A DNA stretch of 64,000 bases, taken from the NCBI RefSeq assembly GCF_019320115.1, contig NC_089593.1:32754536-32818535 (forward strand). The letters run 5' to 3'. This DNA is from Miscanthus floridulus (lineage: Eukaryota > Streptophyta > Magnoliopsida > Poales > Poaceae). The notes beneath the pieces were generated by a model. It did not search any database. It was given only the letters and a program-made list of their open reading frames with translations, and was not told the DNA's origin. Both the position numbers and the translations under genes were made by a program. Positions 10,921 to 21,650 of the stretch are shown here, in pieces. How positions within the stretch are numbered: the first letter of the stretch is position 1; the number at the start of each line of letters is the position of its first letter.

Positions 10921-11811
10921 TCCTGTATATTAGTTGCCTTACCCAATAATGTATAAGTTGTCACAAAAGGGTAGCCATTGCATGCATAAGTTGCCACAAA
11001 AGAAATGCACATACACATACAAGGCAGAATGGGTTCGGATTAGGGGTCGCAACAAGTATTAGGATTAGGATTTGTAGCAAGTATTAGATTAGGAGTCGCA
11101 GATTTGGTTATATAATAACTTGCCCCTGTTGGCACCTTATTTTATACTTATTTTAATAATTTGCCCCTCATGTTGTACAACTATAGTACTACATAGTAGC
11201 AACTTTAGTATTACATGGAAGTAACTCTTTTTGATATTTTGCCCCAAGCTTGCGCATACTACGTAACAACTTTAGTATGTTTTTGGAGTAACAACTTTAG
11301 TATTATATGGTAGTAACTTCTTTTATAAATCTTATATCTTGTATTACACATAAATTGTTACAAAAAAAATTCTTTGAAACATATGCAAATGGGGTCTAGT
11401 TTTGTTCGTCTCATCATGTAGAACACATCGGTGTAGACGGAATTGAAAACGAATATAACATTCAAAAATCATAGCAATTCAAACAAAAAATTTGTTTTGT
11501 GTCAGCTAGCATGGATAGGAAAGGGAGCATGGCGAGAAGAGCCGTACTGATCGGTACATGCATGCAGTGAGCCAGTGATGTCGGGAGGGGGGGTCGCGCG
11601 GTACCCGTCTGCGCGACGGGTCACGGCTTAACCGCGTCCTTTGGTCAAATATGAACTCCCTGTCCCTATTTCCAACTGAAAAAAGCACACACGGACGGGC
11701 CGAGCGGAAGACCCTCGGTCAAGCAAGCAACCACACAGTGTTGCCCCCGTACGCCTATTGAGTCAGTATATTGCATTAGGAAACTCCCTGTCCCATGATG
11801 TCAAATAACTA
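10921..11811. other. AT-rich intergenic DNA, no gene seen
   Basis: This stretch contains repeated short words around AGTAACAACTTTAGTAT between 11140 and 11330 and otherwise no feature I can support. A 60-residue minus-strand frame at 11506-11688 has no protein-like features. Confidence 0.5.
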
Positions 11812-12034
11812 AAGCAACTCCAACTGCTCGACCATTTTTGTTTTGAGGCTATTTTATAGTTTATATAGTAAAATATAGATTCCAGTTCTATCTGACTTTA
11901 TAAAATATAAAACTTGCTATCAGTTGATTTTAGGTGGCCATATAAACCAACCATGGGCGTTAGCTCTCTGAAGATGAGAAATATCAAAGTTGTTGTGGAC
12001 CTCATCTTTTTTAGTAGTTTTCTATTTTACAAAA
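11812..12034. mobile_element. Left part of a MITE split by the 16 kb CACTA element
   Basis: The sequence AAGCAACTCCAACTGCTCG at 11812 is the inverse of AGCTGTTGGAGTTGCTCT at 28134-28151, on the other side of the CACTA element. Together the two parts (223 and 58 bp) would make a MITE of about 280 bp into which the CACTA element jumped. I could not identify a clean target duplication for the MITE. Confidence 0.6.
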
Positions 12035-12050
12035 CACTACTACATATCTG

Positions 12051-12303
12051 GACATCACTGCCGGCCGCATCACTGCCGGATTAGGGTGCACCGGCAGTGA
12101 TGTCCCTTCACTGCCCGTTCTGAGCTTGAAAATCAGAAAATGACTGGAGCTGGGCCAAAACCGGCAGTGAAGATCCACATCACTGCCGGTTTGTGGCTTG
12201 CACCGGTAGTGGCTTGACGTCTACTTATCACTGCCGGTTCTAGTCAAGAACCGTCAGTGATGTTGGGCTATCACTGTCGATTCTAGACAAAAGCCGACGG
12301 TGA
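12051..12303. promoter_or_regulatory. Left subterminal repeat array of the CACTA element
   Basis: At least eight copies of ATCACTGCCGG / CCGGCAGTGAT-type words in alternating orientation occupy this stretch. In En/Spm such subterminal words bind the element's TNPA-type protein and control both excision and the transposase promoter; here that role is inferred from position and pattern. Confidence 0.85.
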
Positions 12304-13125
12304 TAACATCACAATACAAAAAGCTAGCGCCGTCCTCTCCTTCCTCATATCTTCTATCCCGAGCATAAAGGCGCGCGTTTGGGCCGCTCCCTCCATCGTA
12401 GCTGCTCTGGACGTTGAAGCTAGCTCTTGGATTTAGAAGAATGGCTTGATCTTCTTGCTTTAAGGTTAGTAACAAGTATCCGCTCCTTTGATTTTGTTGC
12501 TTAATTGGCGTTATTTTGATAGCTACATTGATTGATTCTCATTCTAGTTCTTTCTCCATTCTAGAGAGCACTTTTTCAATTGGACTTTGTGCAAGGATTG
12601 CAAGCAAATTATGGTGAATCCATCATCCAAAAGGTTGGTGTCTTTGAACACATTTAAATTCCTAGCTAATTACAAGGTGGTCAAGATCATTGTTAGTATG
12701 TGATGCTATAATTAGTTCTTGATAGGAGTAGAGCAGATTCTTTTACAATTTTGGTGAGCAAACTAATCCATGTGCCACCTACCAACACATTGTTTGGAGC
12801 TACATTGTTGTTCATGATCATATCTCTAATTTTAGTTTTTTTTAATTAGTGTCTCTATTTTTATGTAGCATGGAGTAGAATAATTGTTCTTTATTATTGT
12901 GAAATAATTGTTTTTTAATGGTGCTACTATTTTCAATTTATATGGCTGAGGCTACCAATTTCAATATTCCAATAATTAGTATACAATAATGTTTTCCAAA
13001 AATGGGATGACTAAATTAAATAAGTGTAGAATAAATTGTTGTTTCGAGCAACAATTGTTGTTCATGAAGCTCTACTTATTATTAATTTCTCTGTAATTAC
13101 TGTCTCAATATTTTGTTGTCCAGAG

Positions 13126-16100
13126 ATGGATCGAGAGTGGGTGTATGGGTCCAGAACGGACAAGCGGTACATGGTTGGCGTCGGCAAGTTTCTCACCGAT
13201 GCCAAAGCCCATGCTCGAAATGGGAACCCTATCTTCTGTCCATGCAAACATTGCATGAATCAAAGGAAATGGGCTCAAATTGAGTCTGTACGAATGCACT
13301 TGATTACCAGGGGGTTCATGCTAAACTATACGATATGGACTATGCATGGCGAGGTTGGTGTGAATGTTCCACAGGAAAATGATGATGATGTGGCCGTGCC
13401 TGATGTGGCCATGCCTGACGTAGCCATCCACGATGCTGACGTGGAACCCGGGATCAACACGGAACCTATGGGCACAGTTAATGATGTGTTTAGAAACACA
13501 CTAGCTAACGACACCGAGAATAACGATGGCATTTCTCAACTGCTACCTAATGTAGAGACCGGATGTCTTAGTGAAAGACACCTAAGAAAGCTAGAGAAAA
13601 TGAGACAAGATGGTAAAACACCATTGTATAAGAATTGTCCAATGAGTAAATTGGAAGCCGACATCATGCTGTTAGAGTTCAAATCGACAAACGGATTGAG
13701 CGATAAAGGCTTCGATCAGTTGTTAGGTATAATAAGAAAAATGCTCCTAGAAAAAAATGAGTTGTCAGAAAAGACATACCTGGCCAAGCAAATGATCTGC
13801 CCCGTTAGCCTCGAGGTTGAAAAAAATCCACGTGTGTTCCAATGATTGCATATTGTATCGTGGAGACGAATACAAAGATTTGGATGTGTGCCCCAAGTGT
13901 GAAGCTCCATGGTACAAGGAAGGGCCGTCAGATGAGGGTACCAAGACTAGAGGAGGTCCCATGAAGGTCGTTTTGTATTTCCCTATAGCTCCCCAGGTGC
14001 ATAGGTTGTTTGTATGTGCAAAGTCAACCAAGCTGTTGTGCTGGCATGGTGAAGAGCGTAAGAAAGATACAATGATGAGACACCCCATTGATTGGAAGGA
14101 CTGGAGGATAGTCAATACTATGTTCTATAAGAACATCGGTGGAGAGGTAAGGCACCTTTGGTTTGGTTTGAGCACAGATGAGATGAATCCTTTCAACCAA
14201 GTTAGAAGCAATCATAGCACCTGGCTAGTGACGCTCTTTATATACAACCTTCCACCTTGGCTCTATATGAAACGGTCGTACATCCAGATGCCACTACTAA
14301 TCCAAGGGCCAAGACAACCTAGGAATGACATCGATGTGTTTCTAGAACCAGTGATCGATGAACTAGTGGAGATGTTTAAAAAGGGTGTGGAGGATATTTG
14401 GGACGAGTACAAAAAGAAACATGTCACGATCTAGGCAATACCTATTGGTACAATCACCGACCTGCCAGGTCGAGGTTGCTTGTCCGGAGAGAAGACAAAG
14501 GGCTATACTAGATGTGTCGAGTGCTTGGACGACACCGATGCGGTACATCTGCCAAAGAACTCAAAGATAGTTTATATGGGACACCGTAGGTTCCTACCTA
14601 AGGATCACCCTTACCGCAGGAATAGAAAAGATTTTGATGGGACTATTAGGAAACGTTTACCTCCAAAATATCGAGACGAGCATGTGATACTTCGAGAAGT
14701 CAACAAACTATAGGTTGTCTTTGGAAAGGGGCACAATGCAGTAGCAGCGCCTGATGAGAGCATCTGGAAGAAAAAATCGGTTTTCTAGAAACTACCTTAC
14801 TGGCCAGTGCTGAGTGTATGCTACTGTCTTGATCCCATGCACATTACTAAAAATATGTGTGGTAACACGCTTAACACCTTGATGGTCACCGGGGGGACAT
14901 CGAAGGATTCACTAGCCTCACGCCTAGACATGCAACACTTGGGAATCAGGAAGGAGCTACATCCCATGGCGCTAGAGGATGGACAGTTTGAACTTTCGGT
15001 TGCATCATGGACTTTGAAGAAGGAAGAAAAGCGTGCGTTTATTTCTTTCTTCAATAAACTCAAAGTCCCGACAGGCTACTGTGCGAATTCAAAGAGGCCA
15101 ATGAACATGAGAGAACTCAAGTTCAACTATGGCTGTATGAAGGCCCATGACTATCATGTCATTATGACTCAGTTGCTCCCTGTTGCCCTGCATGGTATCC
15201 TCCCCCCAAAGTTCAGCGCCCCAATCATAAAGTTGTGCTCGTTCTTCAACACGATCTCAAAAAAGGTCATTGATGTGTCCACGCTGGACCAGCTGTAGCA
15301 AGACATAGCCGAAATTCTCGTTAGGCTTGAGATGCATTTCTCACCGACTTACTTTGATATCTCAGTGTATCCGTTCGTTCATCTTGTTGACCAAATGAGA
15401 GCCTTGGCCCAATGTACCTGCATCAGATGTTCCCTTTCAAAAGGTTGATAAAAGTTTTTAGGAGGTATGTTAGGAACAGATTTAGGCCAGAATTGGGCAT
15501 GATTGAAGGATGAACAATGGAGGAGGCCATTGAGTTCTGCACATATTATCTGGACATCAATAGGGTCAGAGCTCTAGAATCTCATCACTATAGAAGACTA
15601 GGTGGCAAAGGAACGATCGGGGAGAAATCTATCACAATAGACGACCCCGTTTCTTTCAGACAGGCATAGTTCGCTGTTCTCCAGCAAGCAGAGGATGTGA
15701 TGCCATACATTGACGAGCATAGGCAATCGCTGCAAACATTGTATCCGAGCAGGTCATAGGCTTGGCTTGATAAAAACATAAGGAGGAATTTATCAACTGG
15801 TTGCCATGCCGTTTGATTGGAACAACATTGGGTAATCAGCCGGATATCTTAGCCAAGGGACCTTCAAGTACCAAGGGTATGAGATCAATGAATTTACATT
15901 TTACACAAAAAAGTAAGATAGAAAGAGCACATACCAAAACAGTGGTGTTCGTTTTGATGCTCATGACAAAAACGGCAACGTGCAGGTGACGTACTATGGT
16001 TTCATAGAGGAGATATGAGACCTAGACTACGGTCGGTTGAAGGCAACTCTTTTTCGCTGCCAGTGGGTCTGGCTCGAGGAAATCACCATCGATAGAGAAG

Positions 16101-16408
16101 GGTTCACTACCGTTGATCTCACCAAGACCGCATATAGAGATGACCCTTTCGTCCTTGCAAAAGACGCTATGCAAATCTTCTATGCAGGGGACAACAAGAT
16201 AAAAGCAAAGCTAAAAGTAGTCCTGGAAGAAAAAAAGGAAGATTATCGGTGTCGATGGAGTGACAGACGAAGAAGACTATAGGGGTAAGAAATGCCTGCA
16301 TTCAGGGCGAACGTACCCCTACCTATCCTTGAAGAGGGTGACGAACCTGCTAACGACCAGTATGATCACGATGAGGCCCTCATTGTTGGACCCGATGAAG
16401 ATAGTTAG
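13126..16408 (+). pseudogene. TNP2-type CACTA transposase, inactivated
   Basis: The likely start is the ATG at 13126, just after a splice-acceptor-like TTTTGTTGTCCAG. The first 70 residues are the transposase-associated domain (MDREWVYGSR, then FCPCKHCMN and HLITRGFMLNYTIWTMHGE). The TNP2 core follows from 13817 (CSNDCILYRGDEYKDLDVCPKC), then the DUF4218 region (MNMRELKFNYGCMKAHDYH, 15105-15160) and the DUF4216 region (FRCQWVWLEE, 16046). The C terminus ends at a TAG at 16406. Frames shift near 13845, 15400 and 15790. In-frame stops lie at 14432, 14711, 14786, 15296, 15512, 15667, 15757, 15914 and 16016. It would catalyse transposition if intact. Confidence 0.92.
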
Positions 16409-16835
16409 ATTATTATTAACTATGTAATCAGTTGTATCAGTAATTCACACTGAATATCTAATTTATATTTTGTGCACACCTCTATAATTTAATTATTGAC
16501 TATGTAATCAAATATTGACATGATGTTCACAAACACTATTACTTGATAATTATAGACCATTAATTAATTATCATAGAATTAAATAATCAAGACACAAATT
16601 TTTATGTTATTTTAGAATATAAACTAACTGTATTTACAAACAATAAACGAATAAAAGAAAAAACTAAATCAATCCTAGTCTAAATAAAAGAAAATTGAAC
16701 AAAAGTTTTAATAGTGTGTCTAAATAAAAGAAAATAGAATATAAACTAATTTCGAGTACATTTTTCTGTCTTATTAATTAATAGTGTGTTAGGACGGTAT
16801 AAAACAAAAAATAAAACCAAACTAACTGAACTCCC

Positions 16836-16912
16836 TATACTACCGCAGTGGTTAAGGCCGCGCACTCTGGACCCTAAGACCCATGCTCGAGCCCTAGGTG
16901 GGGCAAACTTTT
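16836..16912 (+). other. tRNA-like cassette 1 in CACTA element
   Basis: The cassette reads CTACCGCAGTGGTTAAGG (A-box-like), then CACTCTGGACCCTAAGACCC, then a weak B-box GCTCGAGCCC. A near-identical cassette follows at 16981-17055, separated by an AT-rich linker with TTATTAATTAATAGTG. It is tRNA-sized and has no poly(A) tail. Confidence 0.5.
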
Positions 16913-16980
16913 TGTGTTTTGTTTTATTAATTAATAGTGCGTTAGTGCGAGATAAAACAAAAAAAAACAATCTAACTGAA

Positions 16981-17055
16981 CTCCCTATACTACCCCAGTG
17001 GTTAAGGCCACGTACTCTAAACCCTAAGACCCGTGCTCGAGCCCTAGATGGGCCA
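16981..17055 (+). other. tRNA-like cassette 2 in CACTA element
   Basis: This is a tandem copy of the cassette at 16836, with CCCCAGTGGTTAAGGCCACG and GTGCTCGAGCCC. A third, truncated start (AACTCCCTATCCTAGAGA) follows at 17126. The matching open frames in this region (both strands) are by-products of the duplication and are not proteins. Confidence 0.5.
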
Positions 17056-17184
17056 AACTTTTTTATGTTTTATTTTATTAATTAATATTGCGCACAGATA
17101 AAAGATAAAATAAAACAAAACAAACTGAACTCCCTATCCTAGAGACGGTAGGCAGACCAACTATAGCATTGCAGCATGGCAGAG

Positions 17185-17430
17185 TCCATCACTGTCGGTT
17201 TCAGTTTAAAAACTGATAGTGATACAAGCTACCACTACCGGTTCCCAAAACCGGCACAGATGAGCACCTTCACTATTGGTTTTTTAACTAAAATCGACAG
17301 TGATCTAAAGATGCTCCTCACGGGCCTACAGTGCTCCCGCTGACCACCACAGCAGGACCACTGCTCCCACCTACCCCGACAGCTTTAGTTCAAAAACAAA
17401 AACGTACCACGACTACTGGCCCCTATAAAA
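17185..17430 (+). promoter_or_regulatory. Internal subterminal-type array plus TATA box (module 1)
   Basis: Words of the CACTA terminal array recur here (ATCACTGTCGG, CACTACCGG, CGACAGTGAT between 17185 and 17305), although this is 5 kb from the element's end and no CACTA terminus is nearby. A good TATA box, CCTATAAAATGG, follows at 17423. This looks like an internal promoter under the same binding protein. The 900 bases downstream (17430-18330) show no convincing reading frame. Confidence 0.55.
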
Positions 17431-18336
17431 TGGCCCTCGGTCGGGACCTAGCCTCTCAACAGCCAAGTCTTGCCACCCTCTTGCTGCTTATTTCTCACTT
17501 CATTCTCTCTAGCTAGTATATACATCTATGGCCTCTCTGTGAAAGAAAGCCCTCCACATACAAATTTTAATAAGCATGGTAATCCGTAAGAATGGTGCAC
17601 ACAAAAGGTAATAGAAGAATGTTTCTGAAGATATTGCAATGCCGAAGCTTGGGAACACCGCAAGGTTGACAGAGTCATCCTATCCGGTGTGCTCTGGACT
17701 GTCTGACTAGAGCAGCATGGATTATTGCTGCTCGGCAACCGTTCCATGTGCTCTGGATTATCAGTCCGGAGAGGCATGGATTCAACAGTGCCCGGCAATC
17801 TCTCCACTTGTCTCCCGAAGGCGTAGCTCGTCATCCATCTCTAGCGTTATCTGGCGGATATTTAAGCCTTCCTAGATTCCTAGGCATTATCTTATAATAT
17901 GTTTGTACACTTCAATTGTAACATTAACCTAGACAGAAATAGTGATTTTGTTATCGTAGATTTAATTTTATTGTCATGTCTTTGTTATCGTATATGTAAT
18001 TTTATTTCAAGGTTTCTGTTATTTTATGTTGTATTTCCGTAACCGAAATATATATATATATCGATGTTTGTCTCTTCAAATGGCAATACATGTATGGATA
18101 TTTTACATATATGTGGTGCCCCAATAATTAATTATCTAGCATTTTTTGGGTGGACGACGGTGTTTTTGTACCCATATATGAAATTAGGCAATTGATACAA
18201 AATTTTTGGACATTATTTGAGCATTAAGTAAAGATCACAGGATTACTATTTTTCGTAAGTAATGATCTTTATTGCAGCATGCAACAATGCATTTATTGCT
18301 GCATCCATGCATGCATAGAAGTATGTGCTGTCAGCC

Positions 18337-18482
18337 ACATCACTGTCGGTTTTCATACAAAACCGACAGTGATAAGGTTACATCACTGCAGGTTTGATTA
18401 TTAAACCAACAGTGATGGACACCATCGGTGTCGGTTTTGTTTTAAAACCGGCAGTGATGTGTCTTCCCCCCTATAAAAAGGC
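18337..18482 (+). promoter_or_regulatory. Internal subterminal-type array plus TATA box (module 2)
   Basis: Six array words, including ATCACTGTCGG and ACCGGCAGTGATGTG, lie between 18337 and 18457, followed 15 bases on by CCCTATAAAAAGG at 18469. A C/A-rich leader (CACTCGCACGCACCCTCAC) follows, as in plant 5' untranslated regions. It precedes the accessory gene at 18898-19905. Confidence 0.65.
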
Positions 18483-18897
18483 ACCAGGAACATACACTCG
18501 CACGCACCCTCACTTCACTCTCATTTCTCAGTTTCATGTAATATCACTTCTCACTCTTTTTCACTCTATGTGGTCATCGCTCCTAGATATTTCATTGCAC
18601 GTATATATATTCTCCTCTCACATTGTAGCTATGTATATATGCATCGTCGATCTATATTTATTTAGTTTGCGACATTTTACTTGCATATTTTATATAATGC
18701 AATATATATTTTTCTATTCATATTTCTTGAATTTTATTAGGTACAATGTAATATATATATTCTCCTCTTCCATATTCTAGCTATGTATATATATGCATCG
18801 ATCTATATCTATTTAGTTTGCTACATTTTACTTGGCACATTTTATATAAATGAAATATATATTTATAGTCATATTTCTTGAATTTTATTAGGTGGGA

Positions 18898-19905
18898 TGA
18901 ACGGACCTCCCCCACCACATGAACCAGGTTTCCACCCTGGCGATGCTTCATTCGATCCTGATGTGGCTATTCCAAACCACCCTATTCCAGCTATTATATG
19001 AAATATTTTCCAACATCTTATTTTTGGATGCTAATTAATTAATAATTGTAGTTTAAATTATGTAATAAGTGTTGTTTTATAATATGTATGAACTCATTCA
19101 AATAATATCATTGTTGCATATGTCGTAGACGATAGCCCCGATAGAGTGGCTGCAAGCAGCACTTAGCCTGCTCATGGTGTCGGACATCATTGAGAATACG
19201 GCATCTAATGATGATGGTCAAACTTGGACGTATGAACTAAGCTTCTACATCCCTTCGAGGCTACCATCAGGGCTTCAATAATTTATTCGACGGACGGGAT
19301 CACTAATGCCTAGCAGGAGAAGTGCCCAGTTCTCTACCGTGCGCAACTGTTTGGTGGCACATCAGCACATTTGCTATCATGTGCTCGATTTCTCGCACTT
19401 CAAGATAGAAGCTTTGCGTGCTGGTGATGTCCCCGTTCCACAAGTAAGCGAATACTGGGCGAGTTACAACCAAATGGATGTGGTAAAGTCAACGTCACTG
19501 ATACCCGAGTCATGATTATTTATTGTATTGTTATTGTAATAACAATCGCTCATTTTTTTGCCCGCTTGCAGGTGGTGCTCCATGACATTAACTAAGCTAC
19601 ATTAGGCGCGTCGGCCATTCTAGACCAAGCTACGGAGAGACTTGGGTATGACTGGGAGTACTATACTAGGAACCTCGGCCAGCACACTACTGCAGGACGC
19701 CAGTTCTACATAAGATTTACTAACGGGGTCAATGGTGGTTTAGTAGGATACATCTATGGACAACCATATCACCGGTCTTTTGAGGCACGAGTGCAATCGT
19801 ACGGGCATTGGCCTTCATCGATGGTTGTGGTTACAGAATCCATGACATCAATTACCATGCTGGGATGCAAATGTATGGTGCTACGCATCCACCCCCGAAT
19901 TAGTG
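18898..19905 (+). pseudogene. Unknown accessory protein of the CACTA element
   Basis: I do not recognise this family. A first short exon begins at ATG 18898 and gives a Pro/His-rich start (MNGPPPPHEPGFHPGDASFD). A main exon from 19129 to 19482 (TIAPIEWLQAALSLLMVSD, then VAHQHICYHVLDFSHFKIEA) ends at a GTAAAG donor. It joins in frame at a TTGCAG acceptor to 19572 onward (QATERLGYDWEYYTRNLGQH, then QFYIRFTNGVNGGLVGYIYG). Two in-frame TAA stops, each one change from CAA, break it near 19279 and 19594. Consistent frame across the splice and codon-like composition say it was once a protein. It shares the element's promoter style and so probably helped transposition or its regulation. Confidence 0.55.
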
Positions 19906-19989
19906 TTTGTTTAGGTTCCATTTGCAAGGTTTAAATTTAATTCGGCTTGTGTTTGTCATGTAATTCATGTGCTGTGAAATAAGAACTCT

Positions 19990-20910
19990 AAATTCCATTG
20001 TTGTATTGGTCTGAAACTTTTTCTCAGGCTTGCACGTGCCATAGGTGAATGAAACACCAAGTTTGGAATTTTTCTGAGATGGTTTGGTACTTTCTCCGAT
20101 TTAATTGAATTTCCACGCAACACATCGATAATTAGAGGTTGAACTGAGCTTACCCCAAAATGATTCGGAATGGTGCTAAACTTTTCCACAGGGTCTTATG
20201 TGCCCTAGGGACCAATTTTTGGTCATGGTGGATGTAAAATTCTAGTATGTCCAACATGTAATTGGGCCTCTTTTGTCCCGTTTAGCACAAAGAAAAATAT
20301 AATAATAAATAAAATGATCAGAAAAACATAATATCTTGTGTTGGGCCATAATTTGGGTGTACATGCTTGTAAAAAATTTTTGAAGCCATTTGGACATAGA
20401 CGGTACATACCTGCTTCACAAACCTATAGAAGTCGTCTCATGTTACAATGACTAAACAGCTAGGTTCTCAAGATTTCTGTGGTTCATATGCATTCCGATG
20501 TCATATTGGTCTTAAACTTTTTCTCAAGCTCGCACGTGCCACGGGTGAATGAAACACCAAGTTTAGGATTTTTCTGTGATGGTTTGGTACTTTCTCTAAT
20601 TTAATTGAATTTTCACGTGCGACGTCACCGATTAATTAGAGGTTGAACTGAGCCTACCCAAAATGATCCGGAATGGTACCAAACTTTTCCACAGGGTCTT
20701 ATGTACCCTAGGAACCAATTTTTGGTCGAGATGGATGCAAATTCTAGTGTGCCCAACATGTAATTGGGCCTCTTTTGTCCCGTTTAGCACAAAGAAAAAT
20801 ATAATAATAAAGAAAATAATTAGAAAAATCTAATATCTTGTGTGGGGCCATAATTTGGGTGTACATGGTTGCAAAAAAAATTTGAAGCCATTTGGACATA
20901 GATGCAATAG
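19990..20910. repeat. Two-copy 500 bp tandem repeat
   Basis: About 410 bp from 19990 recur from 20490 at a fixed 500 bp offset, at clearly over 85 percent identity by eye. Matching blocks include GAATGAAACACCAAGTTT, TTTTCCACAGGGTCTTATGT and CATGTAATTGGGCCTCTTTT. It is non-coding spacer within the CACTA element; the minus-strand frames at 19965-20408 are chance. Confidence 0.85.
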
Positions 20911-20966
20911 GAATATAAATGCGTGAATTTATTTAGTTTAAAAAAGAAAAAAATATATATAATCAT

Positions 20967-21083
20967 CACTATCGGCTTAAAAAAATGGGCAGTGATGGGC
21001 AGAAACTGACAGTGATGACAACTACCACCGTCGATTTCATTTTGAAAAGAAAACCGACAGTGATAGATATATTTTTTATAAAA
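20967..21083 (+). promoter_or_regulatory. Internal subterminal-type array (module 3)
   Basis: Array words (CACTATCGGC, GGCAGTGATG, GACAGTGATG, CCGACAGTGAT) occur between 20967 and 21066, followed by TTTTTTATAAAAATTTC. The TATA match is weaker in context than in the other modules, because AT-rich DNA surrounds it. Confidence 0.45.
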
Positions 21084-21098
21084 ATTTCAAAAAATTGT

Positions 21099-21169
21099 GC
21101 CCCACACGGGGTATGAACTGGGGTCTCGGGCTCCAGAGTGTAGTGCCTTATCCGCTGCGATAGGATAGT
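21099..21169 (-). other. tRNA-like cassette 3 in CACTA element
   Basis: On the minus strand it reads TATCGCAGCGGATAAGGC (A-box-like), CTCTGGAGCCCGAGACCC and a B-box-like CAGTTCATACCCCG. It is the first of three minus-strand copies spaced about 158 bp apart. Confidence 0.5.
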
Positions 21170-21257
21170 AATTGTTTTAGGCTTAGTTTTTTATTTTTTT
21201 ATTTAGTTATAGTGTAGTTAGTTTATATTCAAAAATAAAACAAAATTAAAAAATTTT

Positions 21258-21325
21258 GCCCTGCCCGGGGTTCAAACCCGGGTCTCGGGCTCCAGAGAGT
21301 ACAACCTTGACCACTGCGCTAGTTA
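21258..21325 (-). other. tRNA-like cassette 4, with near-perfect T-arm
   Basis: The minus strand reads CTAGCGCAGTGGTCAAGG, then CTCTGGAGCCCGAGA, then CCGGGTTTGAACCCCGG. The last forms a five-pair stem with a seven-base TTTGAAC loop, the standard T-arm geometry. This is the best preserved cassette of the series. Confidence 0.6.
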
Positions 21326-21416
21326 TGTAATTGCATTAGGATTAGTTTTTTATTTTTATATATTTATACATAGTGCAGTTAGGTGATTCAAAATTAAAAG
21401 AAAAAACAAAAAGTTT

Positions 21417-21488
21417 GGCCCACCTGGAATTCGAATGTGGGTCGCAGGGTCGTAAGTGCGCGGCCTTAACCGCTGCGCTAGGATAGGG
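21417..21488 (-). other. tRNA-like cassette 5 in CACTA element
   Basis: The minus strand reads CTAGCGCAGCGGTTAAGGCC, a central CACTTACGACCCTG, and a B-box-like ACATTCGAATTCCAGG. It is the third of the minus-strand set and faces the plus-strand pair at 16836-17055 across 4 kb. Confidence 0.55.
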
Positions 21489-21548
21489 AATTCGTTAGCT
21501 CAGGTTATTTTTATGTTTTTAACATTGCGCTCCAACCGGTTGTGGTAG

Positions 21549-21650
21549 TGCACATCACTGCCGGGTTGGATTTGGCATCGGCAGTGATGCTATGTCATCA
21601 CTGTCGGTTTGCCTCTAGAACCGGCAGTGATGTGCCATGAGTATATAAGC
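21549..21650 (+). promoter_or_regulatory. Internal subterminal-type array plus TATA box (module 4)
   Basis: Array words ATCACTGCCGG, CGGCAGTGATG, ATCACTGTCGG and ACCGGCAGTGATGTG are packed into 21549-21632. They end nine bases before GAGTATATAAGC at 21638. This module precedes the leader and the hybrid-binding-domain gene. Confidence 0.65.

Noticed and set aside
16836..21488. Calling the tRNA-like cassettes true tRNA genes
   Set aside because: Only the box elements and one T-arm are convincing; acceptor stems and anticodon arms do not fold clearly by eye.
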